64,000 nucleotides of DNA from Leptospira sp. WS58.C1 (GTDB lineage: Bacteria > Spirochaetota > Leptospiria > Leptospirales > Leptospiraceae), in contig NZ_CP162137.1 of NCBI RefSeq assembly GCF_040833995.1, positions 2,712,001 through 2,776,000 of the forward strand. Reading direction: 5' to 3'. The notes under the pieces are model-generated. The model saw only the letters and a program-made list of their open reading frames with translations, was not told the origin of the DNA and searched no databases. Positions 38,472 to 46,919 of this stretch are shown here, piece by piece. The first letter of the stretch is position 1. The number at the start of each line of letters is the position of its first letter. Made by a program: the position numbers and the translations under genes.

Positions 38472-39353
38472 ATGCTCAGGATCTTCTTTGCTTTAGTTTT
38501 TCTTTTTTCTTCCTCACTTTTCGCCTCCGAAAAACTTTCCGGGGTTAAAGGCTGGTTTATCAGTGCACCCGAAGCATTGTATCTACATGGCCAAGGTGCA
38601 GTGTTCGTGGATGCAAGAGAAGGGATCAAATTTTCTGGCATACCTAAATCCATTCCCTTAGGGTGGCAGGAGATCTCTCGGAAAGAATTTCCCCACCAAG
38701 GAAATTTAATCGAGGCATCGGAAGCGAAGGAGCTACTACGTAAGAAAAGTTTGTATCCGGACAAAATAGTATTGGTGTTCGGGGATACTATTGGAGGATG
38801 GGGGGAAGAAGGAAGGATCGTTTGGTCTTTACGCACATTAGGTTTTTCTAAAGCCTTTATAGTGGACGGAGGGATCAATTCTTTAAAAAAGGCTTCCAAT
38901 TCCTCTGTTCCGATCCGTCCGGAACTTCTTTCCAAAATAAACTCTTCCGATTCGAATGATAAAAATTGGTCAGCAGATTCCAAATTTGTCCTATCCCAAC
39001 TTTCCGATAAAAAATTCGCTTTTATAGATACCCGAGAAGAAAGAGAATTTTTAGGACAAACTCCCTACGGAGAGTCTAGAGGAGGACATCTTCCCGGAGC
39101 AAAATGGATCTATTATAAACAATTTTTGGACAAAGACGGATATTTATTAAGCGAATCCAAGATCCTCGCGAAATTATATGAATTAGGGATTTCTAAGGAT
39201 AAGACAGTGATTTCTTATTGTACTGGAGGAGTAAGATCCGGATGGATGACTTCCGTTCTGGTCTCATTGGGTTATAATGCAAAAAATTATGCAGGCTCCA
39301 TGTGGGAATGGTCTTCTAAAGGGGATGAAAACCATCCTTTAGTAACTAGATAA
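38472..39353 (+). CDS. Exported tandem-rhodanese sulfurtransferase
   Basis: The open frame begins with TTG at 38424, but the ATG at 38472 gives an immediate signal peptide (MLRIFFALVFLFSSSLFASEK); this start gives 293 residues. Two rhodanese domains are present. The first (VFVDAREGIKFSG, VLVFGDTIGGWG) lacks the catalytic Cys. The second (FIDTREEREFLGQ, GHLPGAKWI) has the active loop ISYCTGGVRSGW. This is the thiosulfate/3-mercaptopyruvate sulfurtransferase architecture, placed in the periplasm. The pentaheme cytochrome gene starts 10 bases downstream, forming a second rhodanese-cytochrome pair in the window. Confidence 0.88.
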   Translation: MLRIFFALVFLFSSSLFASEKLSGVKGWFISAPEALYLHGQGAVFVDAREGIKFSGIPKSIPLGWQEISRKEFPHQGNLIEASEAKELLRKKSLYPDKIVLVFGDTIGGWGEEGRIVWSLRTLGFSKAFIVDGGINSLKKASNSSVPIRPELLSKINSSDSNDKNWSADSKFVLSQLSDKKFAFIDTREEREFLGQTPYGESRGGHLPGAKWIYYKQFLDKDGYLLSESKILAKLYELGISKDKTVISYCTGGVRSGWMTSVLVSLGYNAKNYAGSMWEWSSKGDENHPLVTR

Positions 39354-39363
39354 AATTTTACTA

Positions 39364-40728
39364 ATGTTCTCTTATAAAAGAAGAAGTATATTCCTATCGA
39401 TCTTATCGATATCTTTGGCTGCCGGTTTATTCTATTGTATTTTTACCAAACCGAAAGATAAACCGATCCCTGTGGAAGATGTGTTTTCGCAGGCTCCATG
39501 GTCTAAACCTTTACCCTACCTTCCTCCTCTTGCCGGAGTCGGGGAAGTTCGAGCGGAAAATTGCGGAAAATGCCATGTAGAAATTTATGCGGAATGGAAA
39601 ACATCCACTCACGCAAACGCTCTTTCCGATCTGCAATTCCAGTCCGAACTTTCCAAACCTTCTTCTCCCCGTTGGCTTTGTTTGAATTGCCATACTCCAG
39701 TTGCGAACCAGAGAGAAACTCTAGTCGACTATTTGAATAACGGAGATTATAGATCTCCAATAGAAGAACCGAATCCTAAATTCGACCCGAAGATGAAGGA
39801 GGAAGCGGTAACCTGTGCAGTCTGCCATGTTCGTTTGGATGAAAATGGGAACTCTTACATATTAGGTGCTAACGGCAAAACCAAACCTCCCCATCCTGTA
39901 AAAATCGTTCCGGATCAATTGAGGAATAGATGTTTAGATTGTCATAACGCAAATTACATTTTGGACGACCAATTGGTATGCGCTTTCAATACGGGTATTG
40001 AGTTGGAGCAAAAGGAAAACTCCCACGGAAAGTTAGCCTGCGGCTCCTGCCATATGAGAGAATTACAACGTAAACTTGTGAAACCGGAACTAAACACTCC
40101 GATCCGAACTTCTCATAAACATTCCTTTATTGGAGGAGGTGTTCCTAAAAAATTCGAACTGTATGAAAAACAGATTCCCGGAGGATATCGGTCCGGATTA
40201 ACGATAGAACCGATCCTGTGGAAGAAAAAAGGAAACGATCTAGAATATTCAGTTTCTCTGAAAAATGAAAAAGCCGCGCATAATATTCCGACCGGAGATC
40301 CGGAACGATTTTTACTTCTGAAAATTTCAATATTGGATCCCGAAGGTAGATCTCTCGCCGACAAGGAGATCAAATTCGGACAAGAATGGGAATGGTATCC
40401 GAAGGCTAAACTAGTAGCAGATACGCGTATTCTTCCCGGAGAGACCAAAGTTTGGATGGATCTATTCACAGGGATCGAAAAAGGTTATTCTAAGATCGTA
40501 TTCGAAATTTATCATATTCGTCTAAAAGAATCCAATGCGGAACACATGAGAAAAAATAGCGAGAAAGTTAAATCCTATCAACTTCGCAAAAAGATCTCGG
40601 AAATAGAAAATCATTACCCTTTTTCCAGCCTAGTCCACAAAGAAGCAGTGGATCTAAACTCGGGAAAAAGTAGGATCTATTCGCCTGAAGAAGTTTTCAG
40701 GATCTCTAAAAATAGAAGAGGGGAATAA
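39364..40728 (+). CDS. Pentaheme c-type cytochrome (exported)
   Basis: A 454-residue protein with an N-terminal signal or anchor (FLSILSISLAAGLFYC; Cys at 25 may be lipidated). Five CxxCH sites lie at 67-71, 106-110, 151-155, 190-194 and 226-230. EWKTSTHANAL after the first heme parallels WKSALHSRA in the 29067-30251 protein, as does the heme-free C-terminal beta domain (AAHNIPTGDPERFLLLKIS). The two are therefore homologous. Further His residues (HTP, HSH, HKHSF) are candidate distal ligands. It lies 10 bases after the rhodanese gene and 5 bases before the GT2 gene. Confidence 0.88.
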   Translation: MFSYKRRSIFLSILSISLAAGLFYCIFTKPKDKPIPVEDVFSQAPWSKPLPYLPPLAGVGEVRAENCGKCHVEIYAEWKTSTHANALSDLQFQSELSKPSSPRWLCLNCHTPVANQRETLVDYLNNGDYRSPIEEPNPKFDPKMKEEAVTCAVCHVRLDENGNSYILGANGKTKPPHPVKIVPDQLRNRCLDCHNANYILDDQLVCAFNTGIELEQKENSHGKLACGSCHMRELQRKLVKPELNTPIRTSHKHSFIGGGVPKKFELYEKQIPGGYRSGLTIEPILWKKKGNDLEYSVSLKNEKAAHNIPTGDPERFLLLKISILDPEGRSLADKEIKFGQEWEWYPKAKLVADTRILPGETKVWMDLFTGIEKGYSKIVFEIYHIRLKESNAEHMRKNSEKVKSYQLRKKISEIENHYPFSSLVHKEAVDLNSGKSRIYSPEEVFRISKNRRGE

Positions 40729-40733
40729 ACCTT

Positions 40734-41456
40734 TTGCAAGCTCCTTGGGCAAATTCTAAATTTTTGATCCCTGCACTGAACGAAGAGGGATCTCTTCCTC
40801 AGGTTTTGGATTCCCTGTTCGGATCCGGGATTTTGCCGGAACAAGTGCTGATATTAGACAACGGATCTAAAGATTCCACTCCACAGATTGCAATCGATGC
40901 AGGGGTTATTTTAGTCCAAGAACCCAAAAGAGGTTATGGTTCCGCATGTTTGGCCGGGATCCGTTATCTTGAAAGGAAAAATATTTCTCCCGAATTTATC
41001 GTGTTTATGGATGCCGATGGATCGGATGATCTTGGCGACCTAAAGGATCTATTTTTCGTATTTTCCCAAGATCCGGATACAAATCTAGTGATAGGTTCCA
41101 GAACCTTAGGAAATGCAGAACCGGGTTCCTTGTCATTCTTGCAGAAGTTCGGCAATCGGTTTTCTTGTTTTTTGATCCGGACTTTTTATGGAGTAAAATT
41201 CACCGACCTGGGGCCGTTTCGTATCGTACGATGGAAATCCTTATTAGCTTTGGATCTCCAAGATCCTACTTGGGGTTGGAACTTAGAAATGCAAATCAAG
41301 GCCATCCGAAAAAAATTCAAGATACAAGAAGTCCCGGTTCAATACCGAAAAAGAAAGAGCGGAATATCTAAGATCAGCGGGAATTTGATCGGAAGCGTAA
41401 AAGCGGGCGTAAAAATACTTTATATTTTCATTAAGTTAACATTTTTTTCAGCTTAG
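40734..41456 (+). CDS. GT2-family glycosyltransferase (DPM1/polyprenyl-phosphate type)
   Basis: A 240-residue GT-A protein. Motifs: IPALNEEGSLPQVLDSL (nucleotide binding), ILDNGSKDSTPQIA, PKRGYGSACLAGI, MDADGSDDLGDL (DxD-like metal site), GSRTLGN and DLGPFRIVRW. The family makes polyprenyl-phosphate hexose at the cytoplasmic face. The start is TTG at 40734 with GAGGGGA upstream, only 5 bases after the cytochrome stop. The last 26 bases overlap the convergent histidine kinase gene. It may supply the GT-C enzyme encoded at 36976-38337. Confidence 0.85.
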   Translation: MQAPWANSKFLIPALNEEGSLPQVLDSLFGSGILPEQVLILDNGSKDSTPQIAIDAGVILVQEPKRGYGSACLAGIRYLERKNISPEFIVFMDADGSDDLGDLKDLFFVFSQDPDTNLVIGSRTLGNAEPGSLSFLQKFGNRFSCFLIRTFYGVKFTDLGPFRIVRWKSLLALDLQDPTWGWNLEMQIKAIRKKFKIQEVPVQYRKRKSGISKISGNLIGSVKAGVKILYIFIKLTFFSA

Positions 41457-43731
41457 TCCAAGTATAAGGTCTTTTCAAAACCTTTACGGAAGGATCAAAT
41501 TCCGTTTTTGAATTCCATTCTGAAATTACGATAATCCTAACATTACTCTTTAAATTTTTCCAGCCGGAAATTTCAGACAGGATCTCTTCCTCTACGAGGA
41601 TAGTAAACATTTCCGGATAATTTTCTAAAATGGTTTTCGCTTCATGCAGATCGTAAACAGAAAAAATATCGAGTCCGAATCTTCCCAATAAAGCTGTCAG
41701 ATAGGCCTGGCCTTTTAAGTTTTTTTCCAAAACCAAAATTTTTCCATTTCGATCCAAACCAACAATCTCGGGACTACGAGTCAAAGGAAGAAAAATCTCA
41801 ATACAGGTCCCTTTGTCGACTTCGCTGTGAACATGTACCATTCCCTTGGATTGTTTTACAAATCCATAAACCATCGGCATGCCAAGCCCGGTCCCTTTTC
41901 CGGATTCTTTTGTGGTAAAGAACGGTTCGAATAGTCTTTCTATCACTGCCGCATCCATTCCGCAACCTTCATCTCGAACGGAAATAACACATGCGTCTTC
42001 CATATCCACGAATCCGGGAATCATGGATCTATGCTCTTTTCCCGCGGGAGAAAATCCTGTGCTTACTAAAATTCTTCCACCCTGAGGCATTGCGTCTCTT
42101 GAATTCAGACAAAGATTTAGAAGTGCGTTTTCTAGTCCATTTTTCTCGAAAGAGCAGATCAAAGGAAATTCTTCCAAGCAGAATTCTATACTGACTATAT
42201 CGTTCCGGATCCGAGTAAGTATATCAGCAAAATCCAAGATCACATGATTTACATCCGCCTGTTCCGGATTTAACGCTTGTTTACGTGAAAATGCCAATAG
42301 TCTTCTATTGAGATCGGCTCCCCTTCTAACTGCATCTTGGGCGGAGAATACTCGCTTTAACAGTTCAGGTGTCTCTTTAAGATTTAGCTCCAAAAGATCC
42401 AAATTTGCCAAAATAATATTTAGGAGATTATTAAAGTCGTGAGCCATTCCTCCTGCGAGTTCCCCTGCTGCTTCCAGCTTTTGGAACTGTCGTAGTGAAT
42501 CGTTCCATTCTTTTTCTTCGGTGATATCTCTTCCGATACAAAATATCGTTTCCGAGTCCGGAAGACGGATCGTATTCCAGCGTAGAGAACATACTTTTCC
42601 ATCTTTAGTTATATAACGATTTTCGAATCCTTCCTTGGGACCTGAGAAAATTTTCTCTTTGGTGAATTCTATATCGTCAGGATGTAGGAATTCCGACAAA
42701 CTTCTATTTACGACATGTTTTATTTCGTATCCTAAGATCCTTTGGAAAGCGGAATTGGTTCTTAGGATTACACAATCGGAATCCACACTCAAGATAATCT
42801 CGGAAGAGAGTTCTATCAATGCCTTTCTTTCCTCGTCGGCAACCCTTCTACTCACTATCTCGGCAAATCTTTTGGAAACAACACCAAGTAGATCCAAATA
42901 CGCTTCCTCGGGATTTAAAACTTTTTCCGAAAGAAGTTCTATTTCGTAAAATCGTCCGTGAGAAAGTATAGGAATTCCCAACCAAGAACGAAATCCTGCA
43001 GCTAATGCAGCTTCCTTTCTTTTTAATTCGGTGTCGGCCGCAAGATCCGGAATAAAGTATAATTCGCCGGATTCACTTACCTTCTTAAGTATTCCTTCTC
43101 CCATGTTGAAAAACTTGTTTATGGATTCTTTTCTGAATAAAAGTTGAAGGTCGGAACCGTAAACGTACGGATCTTCTTCGTTTATATAAACCGTTTTATC
43201 TTTGGATCTCCAAATCTGCCCGTAGGTCCATGCAGTATTTTTAATTAAGGTCTTGAGTACTTTTTCGAAGGCTGAACTCAAAGTATCGGAAGTGGATATA
43301 TCCCAAAGTAGACTTTCTCCTATTGCCCAAGAGATCTCTTTCTTTTTCCTTTGGGTAATATCCAGATAATATACTAAAAATCCGTCCGGTCTCGGAGAGA
43401 TCCTAACCTCTATCCATACGTTGAACGGCTCGAAGAATGTTTCGAATGTGCAAGAATTTCCGGTTTCTTTTGCCTTTTTGTATTGAGCCTCGAAATCCGT
43501 CCCTATCAGCCTTGGAAAATCTCTAAGAAAATTTTTACCGATCAGGCTTTCCTTTGATCTGCGAAGGACTTCCTCCGCTTTTTCATTCACATACGTTACG
43601 TTCCATTCTAGGTCTGCTAATATGACTGCGTCGGGTATATGATCCAATACCGATTTTGTTTCTTTACTTATTTCGGGATTTTGGTCCGGAATCGTTTGTT
43701 CCGATAATTTGTTACTTTTTCCCGAGGACAT
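41431..43731 (-). CDS. PAS-GAF-PAS hybrid-type sensor histidine kinase
   Basis: The frame extends to 43830 into the upstream gene. The ATG at 43731, 19 bases after that gene's stop, is preferred and gives 766 residues. Domain order: PAS (VLDHIPDAVILADLEW), GAF-like domain (ALIKNTAWTYGQIW to ELLSEKVLN), second PAS (ALIELSSEIILSVDSD), HisKA with the phospho-acceptor His in GGMAHDFNNLLN, and HATPase_c (N-box NALLNLCLNSRDAMP, G-boxes DEGCGMD and GKGTGLGMPM). The C-terminal ~110 residues look like a degenerate receiver: where the phospho-Asp would be, the sequence reads FTILVEEE. It is soluble, so it senses a cytoplasmic signal. Paralogue of the 44953-46812 kinase. Confidence 0.88.
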   Translation of the reverse strand: MSSGKSNKLSEQTIPDQNPEISKETKSVLDHIPDAVILADLEWNVTYVNEKAEEVLRRSKESLIGKNFLRDFPRLIGTDFEAQYKKAKETGNSCTFETFFEPFNVWIEVRISPRPDGFLVYYLDITQRKKKEISWAIGESLLWDISTSDTLSSAFEKVLKTLIKNTAWTYGQIWRSKDKTVYINEEDPYVYGSDLQLLFRKESINKFFNMGEGILKKVSESGELYFIPDLAADTELKRKEAALAAGFRSWLGIPILSHGRFYEIELLSEKVLNPEEAYLDLLGVVSKRFAEIVSRRVADEERKALIELSSEIILSVDSDCVILRTNSAFQRILGYEIKHVVNRSLSEFLHPDDIEFTKEKIFSGPKEGFENRYITKDGKVCSLRWNTIRLPDSETIFCIGRDITEEKEWNDSLRQFQKLEAAGELAGGMAHDFNNLLNIILANLDLLELNLKETPELLKRVFSAQDAVRRGADLNRRLLAFSRKQALNPEQADVNHVILDFADILTRIRNDIVSIEFCLEEFPLICSFEKNGLENALLNLCLNSRDAMPQGGRILVSTGFSPAGKEHRSMIPGFVDMEDACVISVRDEGCGMDAAVIERLFEPFFTTKESGKGTGLGMPMVYGFVKQSKGMVHVHSEVDKGTCIEIFLPLTRSPEIVGLDRNGKILVLEKNLKGQAYLTALLGRFGLDIFSVYDLHEAKTILENYPEMFTILVEEEILSEISGWKNLKSNVRIIVISEWNSKTEFDPSVKVLKRPYTWTKLKKMLT

Positions 43732-43750
43732 TCTACCAAGAGTACTATTG

Positions 43751-44956
43751 TTAACCGAATTTGGAAAGAATTTCCGGAATTTTTTCCGGATGGACAGGTC
43801 TGGAATAATAATAACCCTGGCCCACATCACAACCGGCTTCTTTCATCAATCTTTCCACTTCGGCAGTTTCGATGCCTTCTGCTACGACATTCATTCCTAA
43901 TTTATGCCCTAAATCTATGGAAGCCTGACAAATAAACAAAGATTCCCTGTCCCTGGGAGAATCCATAACGAACGATTTATCGATCTTCAATTCCGTAAAA
44001 GGAAATCTATGTAATTGTTTCAGGGAAGAATAACCCGTGCCAAAATCGTCGATCGAAAGCCCGATTCCGCGGATCCTAAGCCTGGTTAAAATGTCCTGAG
44101 TAAAACGAATGTTCTCCAAAAACCCCGTTTCCGTAATTTCCATCTGGAATTGGCTTTGGGGGATTCCCTGGTTCTTTATTTTAGCAAGGATCCTTTCCGG
44201 AAAATCCAGTTCGGTCAATGTTACAGGAGATACGTTAACCGCTACGCGAAGCCTTCTTCCGTTAGCATTCCAAATCCTTTTCTCATCCAATGCAAGATCT
44301 ATGATTTTTTCGGTCATTAGATTTAGGATTGTGATCTCTTTTTCCATCAATGGTAAAAAAGAATCAGGAAACACTAATCCTAATTTGGGATGGTTCCATC
44401 TCACCAGAGCCTCGAAACCTTCCACCCTTCCTGTTTTTAGATCGAATTTAGGTTGATAAAATAATATGAATTGATCGGAACGAACGGCTTCTAAAATTTC
44501 TTCCTTCTCGAATGTAGGGCCTGATTTTCCTTTTCCACCCGTTTTGGTACGGGAAGAAATATCGGATTCCTTTTCGGCAATCGTAGACAAGATATTTCTG
44601 ATGTCGGAAACTCGGATCGGTTTTTCCATGACCGCCGCGATATGTAATCCGTATTCTCCGGCTAAAGTTTCCGCGCTATGAAGAGTTCTTCTATCAGCTC
44701 CTGAGATCAAGATCACGTCGGGATGTACATCTTTTTCCGACAAAAAACGGATCACATCCACTCCATCCATCCCAGGGATCATTAGATCCAAGATGACACA
44801 ATCAAAACTAGGATCCAACTTATCTAAAAAGTCGGGTGCAGTATGAGTTAAAGAAACGGAAAAGCCGCAATCTACTGCGATCTCTCCTAGGATCTTTGCT
44901 ATTTCTTCTTCATCATCCAGGATTAGAAGTTTTTTAGAATTTCTTGAATCCGTCAT
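43751..44956 (-). CDS. Response regulator with EAL c-di-GMP phosphodiesterase domain
   Basis: A 401-residue protein. The receiver domain is intact (LILDDEEE acidic pair, phospho-Asp D57 in VILDLMIPG, conserved Lys in VMEKPI). It is followed by an EAL domain with the expected catalytic motifs: GFEALVRWNHP (E182), an MEITE stretch, DDFGTGYSS, LKIDKSFV and VAEGIE. It should hydrolyse c-di-GMP when activated by phosphorylation. It overlaps the upstream kinase stop by 4 bases (ATGA) and is followed by a second kinase, forming a kinase - RR-EAL - kinase operon. Confidence 0.93.
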   Translation of the reverse strand: MTDSRNSKKLLILDDEEEIAKILGEIAVDCGFSVSLTHTAPDFLDKLDPSFDCVILDLMIPGMDGVDVIRFLSEKDVHPDVILISGADRRTLHSAETLAGEYGLHIAAVMEKPIRVSDIRNILSTIAEKESDISSRTKTGGKGKSGPTFEKEEILEAVRSDQFILFYQPKFDLKTGRVEGFEALVRWNHPKLGLVFPDSFLPLMEKEITILNLMTEKIIDLALDEKRIWNANGRRLRVAVNVSPVTLTELDFPERILAKIKNQGIPQSQFQMEITETGFLENIRFTQDILTRLRIRGIGLSIDDFGTGYSSLKQLHRFPFTELKIDKSFVMDSPRDRESLFICQASIDLGHKLGMNVVAEGIETAEVERLMKEAGCDVGQGYYYSRPVHPEKIPEILSKFG

Positions 44957-46812
44957 GGAAGAATTTCTCCGATATTGCGAACCGCTTCTTTTAATGAGGT
45001 TTTGGTATACGGTTTTCGGACCAGAGGTACTGAATTCGGGAGTTCCGAATTATCTCCGCGGCTCGAAGAGGTAGCGATTAGTTTTCCCGAACCGAATCTT
45101 TCCAGTTCTTTTTTTAGATCGATCCCTTTAGAGTCCGCAAGTTGGAGATCCAACAACACGAAGGAGATTTCAGGATCGCCGGAGAAAAATTTTGCCAATC
45201 GATTCATATCCGAACTTATATGAGGTTCATAACCCAGTTCTCTCAAATACACGCAGGCTAATTCGGCAGTTTCTCGATTTTCTTCCATGACCAAGGTTTT
45301 CCTTTTGGTCGCGGGAATATCTTGACTTTCGTCCTGCCTATGCACCGGCAAAAATATTAGAAAACTGGAACCAAATTCCGGTGCGGTGATCACTTTTAAA
45401 AAACCGTTCGATTGTTTTACAAAACCGTAAACCATGGTCAATCCCAAACCCGTTCCCTTTCCTCCTCCCTTGGTCGAAAAAAAAGGATCAAAAATTCGAG
45501 CCTTCGTAAGATCGTCCATGCCTGTCCCGGTATCGGTAACAGAGACCAAAAAGTAATCCTTCGCTTCCAAACCGGAAATTTTAGGTCCTATTGTGTCTCC
45601 ATTTCGGACAAATCCGGTAGAAATAAATATTTTACCGCCTTCCGGCATGGCATCTCTCGCGTTCAACGCAAGATTGAGTAAGGCATTCTCCAGGCCGGTC
45701 TTTTCTATGTCGCAAATCGTTTTTTCGTCGGCGATCTCATATTCTATTTCTACTTTTTCGGTCTTTATACGATCCAAAATGGGGACAAAGTCCCTCAATA
45801 CCCGGTTTACGTCGCATGATTCCGGATTTAAGGCCTGCTTTCTGGAAAAAGCAAGAAGCCTTTTGTTGATCTCGACGCCTCTTTGTATTGCGTCTTGCGC
45901 CGACCTGACCCTTTTCATAAGATCTTCGGAATCTTTCAACTTCATTTCGAGAAGATCTAGATTTGCTAATATTACGTTTAATAAATTATTAAAGTCGTGC
46001 GCCATTCCCCCTGCAAGTTGCCCAACAGCTTCCATCTTTTGGGAATGTCTGATTCTTTCCTCGGTATTTCGTCTTTCCGTAATATCTCGTTCTATTCCCA
46101 TCAAGTGAGTGACGATACCTTGATTGTTTACGATGGGAAAGATATCCATCTCGATCCAATATTCTTTTCCATCCTTATCATAATTTACGATCTCTTCGAA
46201 ACAAGGTTTGGCTTCCGAAATCGCTTTTCTGATCCTATCGAGGACTTTTCTATCTGTTTTAGGTCCTTGAAGTATTCTAGGAGTTTTTCCTAATACTTCC
46301 TCTCTTTTATAACCCGTCAGTCTTTCGAAAGCGCCGTTTACGTATACGATCCTGGGTCCAGGTTCATCTATAGGAGAAGCTTCCGTGATCAGAAAAATAT
46401 CTTTGGACCTTTCAATTCCTATCTTAAGAAGATTTAGATTTTCTTCCGTAGTTCTTGTCTGCAATACTAGACGCAAAGAACGGTCCAGAAGATCTGTATT
46501 CAAACTTTCCTTTAATAATAGATCGGTAAATTTGATCTTAGAATTTTTAAGAACTTCCTTAGACCCCTGATCTCCTACTATAACTATCAAGGGTATATGG
46601 ATCTGAGACTTCTCCAGATCTTCTAAACTTTTTTGGGAATCGTATTGGAATAGTATAACGTCAAAAGATTCGGTCTTCGCCCGATGCAAGGCTTCTTGAA
46701 AACTCAAGACTCGTGTACAGTTAGGAGTAAAGGATTCGATAGCTCCCAATAGAGTCCGGATCCATTTGTATTCTTCTTCCTTTTCTTCTATGATTAAAAT
46801 ACTGGATCTCAT
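44953..46812 (-). CDS. PAS-containing hybrid histidine kinase
   Basis: A 619-residue soluble kinase. Domain order: N-terminal degenerate receiver (residues 1-115, Gln at 56 where Asp is expected); PAS domain (130-245) with a LOV-like GKTPRILQGP segment; HisKA with H272 in GGMAHDFNNLLN; HATPase_c (NALLNLALNARDAMP, DTGTGMD, GKGTGLGLTM); and a C-terminal receiver with an intact phospho-Asp (FVLLDLQLADS). It is the first gene of the operon, and its stop overlaps the RR-EAL start. The LOV segment has Pro at 178 where the flavin-adduct Cys would be, so it is not a canonical photoreceptor. Confidence 0.9.
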   Translation of the reverse strand: MRSSILIIEEKEEEYKWIRTLLGAIESFTPNCTRVLSFQEALHRAKTESFDVILFQYDSQKSLEDLEKSQIHIPLIVIVGDQGSKEVLKNSKIKFTDLLLKESLNTDLLDRSLRLVLQTRTTEENLNLLKIGIERSKDIFLITEASPIDEPGPRIVYVNGAFERLTGYKREEVLGKTPRILQGPKTDRKVLDRIRKAISEAKPCFEEIVNYDKDGKEYWIEMDIFPIVNNQGIVTHLMGIERDITERRNTEERIRHSQKMEAVGQLAGGMAHDFNNLLNVILANLDLLEMKLKDSEDLMKRVRSAQDAIQRGVEINKRLLAFSRKQALNPESCDVNRVLRDFVPILDRIKTEKVEIEYEIADEKTICDIEKTGLENALLNLALNARDAMPEGGKIFISTGFVRNGDTIGPKISGLEAKDYFLVSVTDTGTGMDDLTKARIFDPFFSTKGGGKGTGLGLTMVYGFVKQSNGFLKVITAPEFGSSFLIFLPVHRQDESQDIPATKRKTLVMEENRETAELACVYLRELGYEPHISSDMNRLAKFFSGDPEISFVLLDLQLADSKGIDLKKELERFGSGKLIATSSSRGDNSELPNSVPLVRKPYTKTSLKEAVRNIGEILP

Positions 46813-46919
46813 CAGGCATTCGACGAAAAACGAAGCGTTTTAACCCGCGTTTCTCTTCCTAAAAAAAATCCGATCTTGATATTTTTAGCTATCAGAAATC
46901 CATATAGAGCCTAAGCCTA

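Noticed and set aside
38429..38983. A 184-codon minus-strand frame opposite the tandem-rhodanese gene
   Set aside because: The plus strand encodes clear rhodanese motifs; the antisense frame has no signal, motif or start context.
45593..46108. A 171-codon plus-strand frame antisense to the kinase gene
   Set aside because: It lies wholly inside a well-supported histidine kinase with HisKA and HATPase motifs on the other strand, has no ribosome site and no recognisable domain.
44953..46812. Blue-light LOV photoreceptor kinase
   Set aside because: The flavin-adduct Cys is replaced by Pro, so classical LOV photochemistry is not possible.
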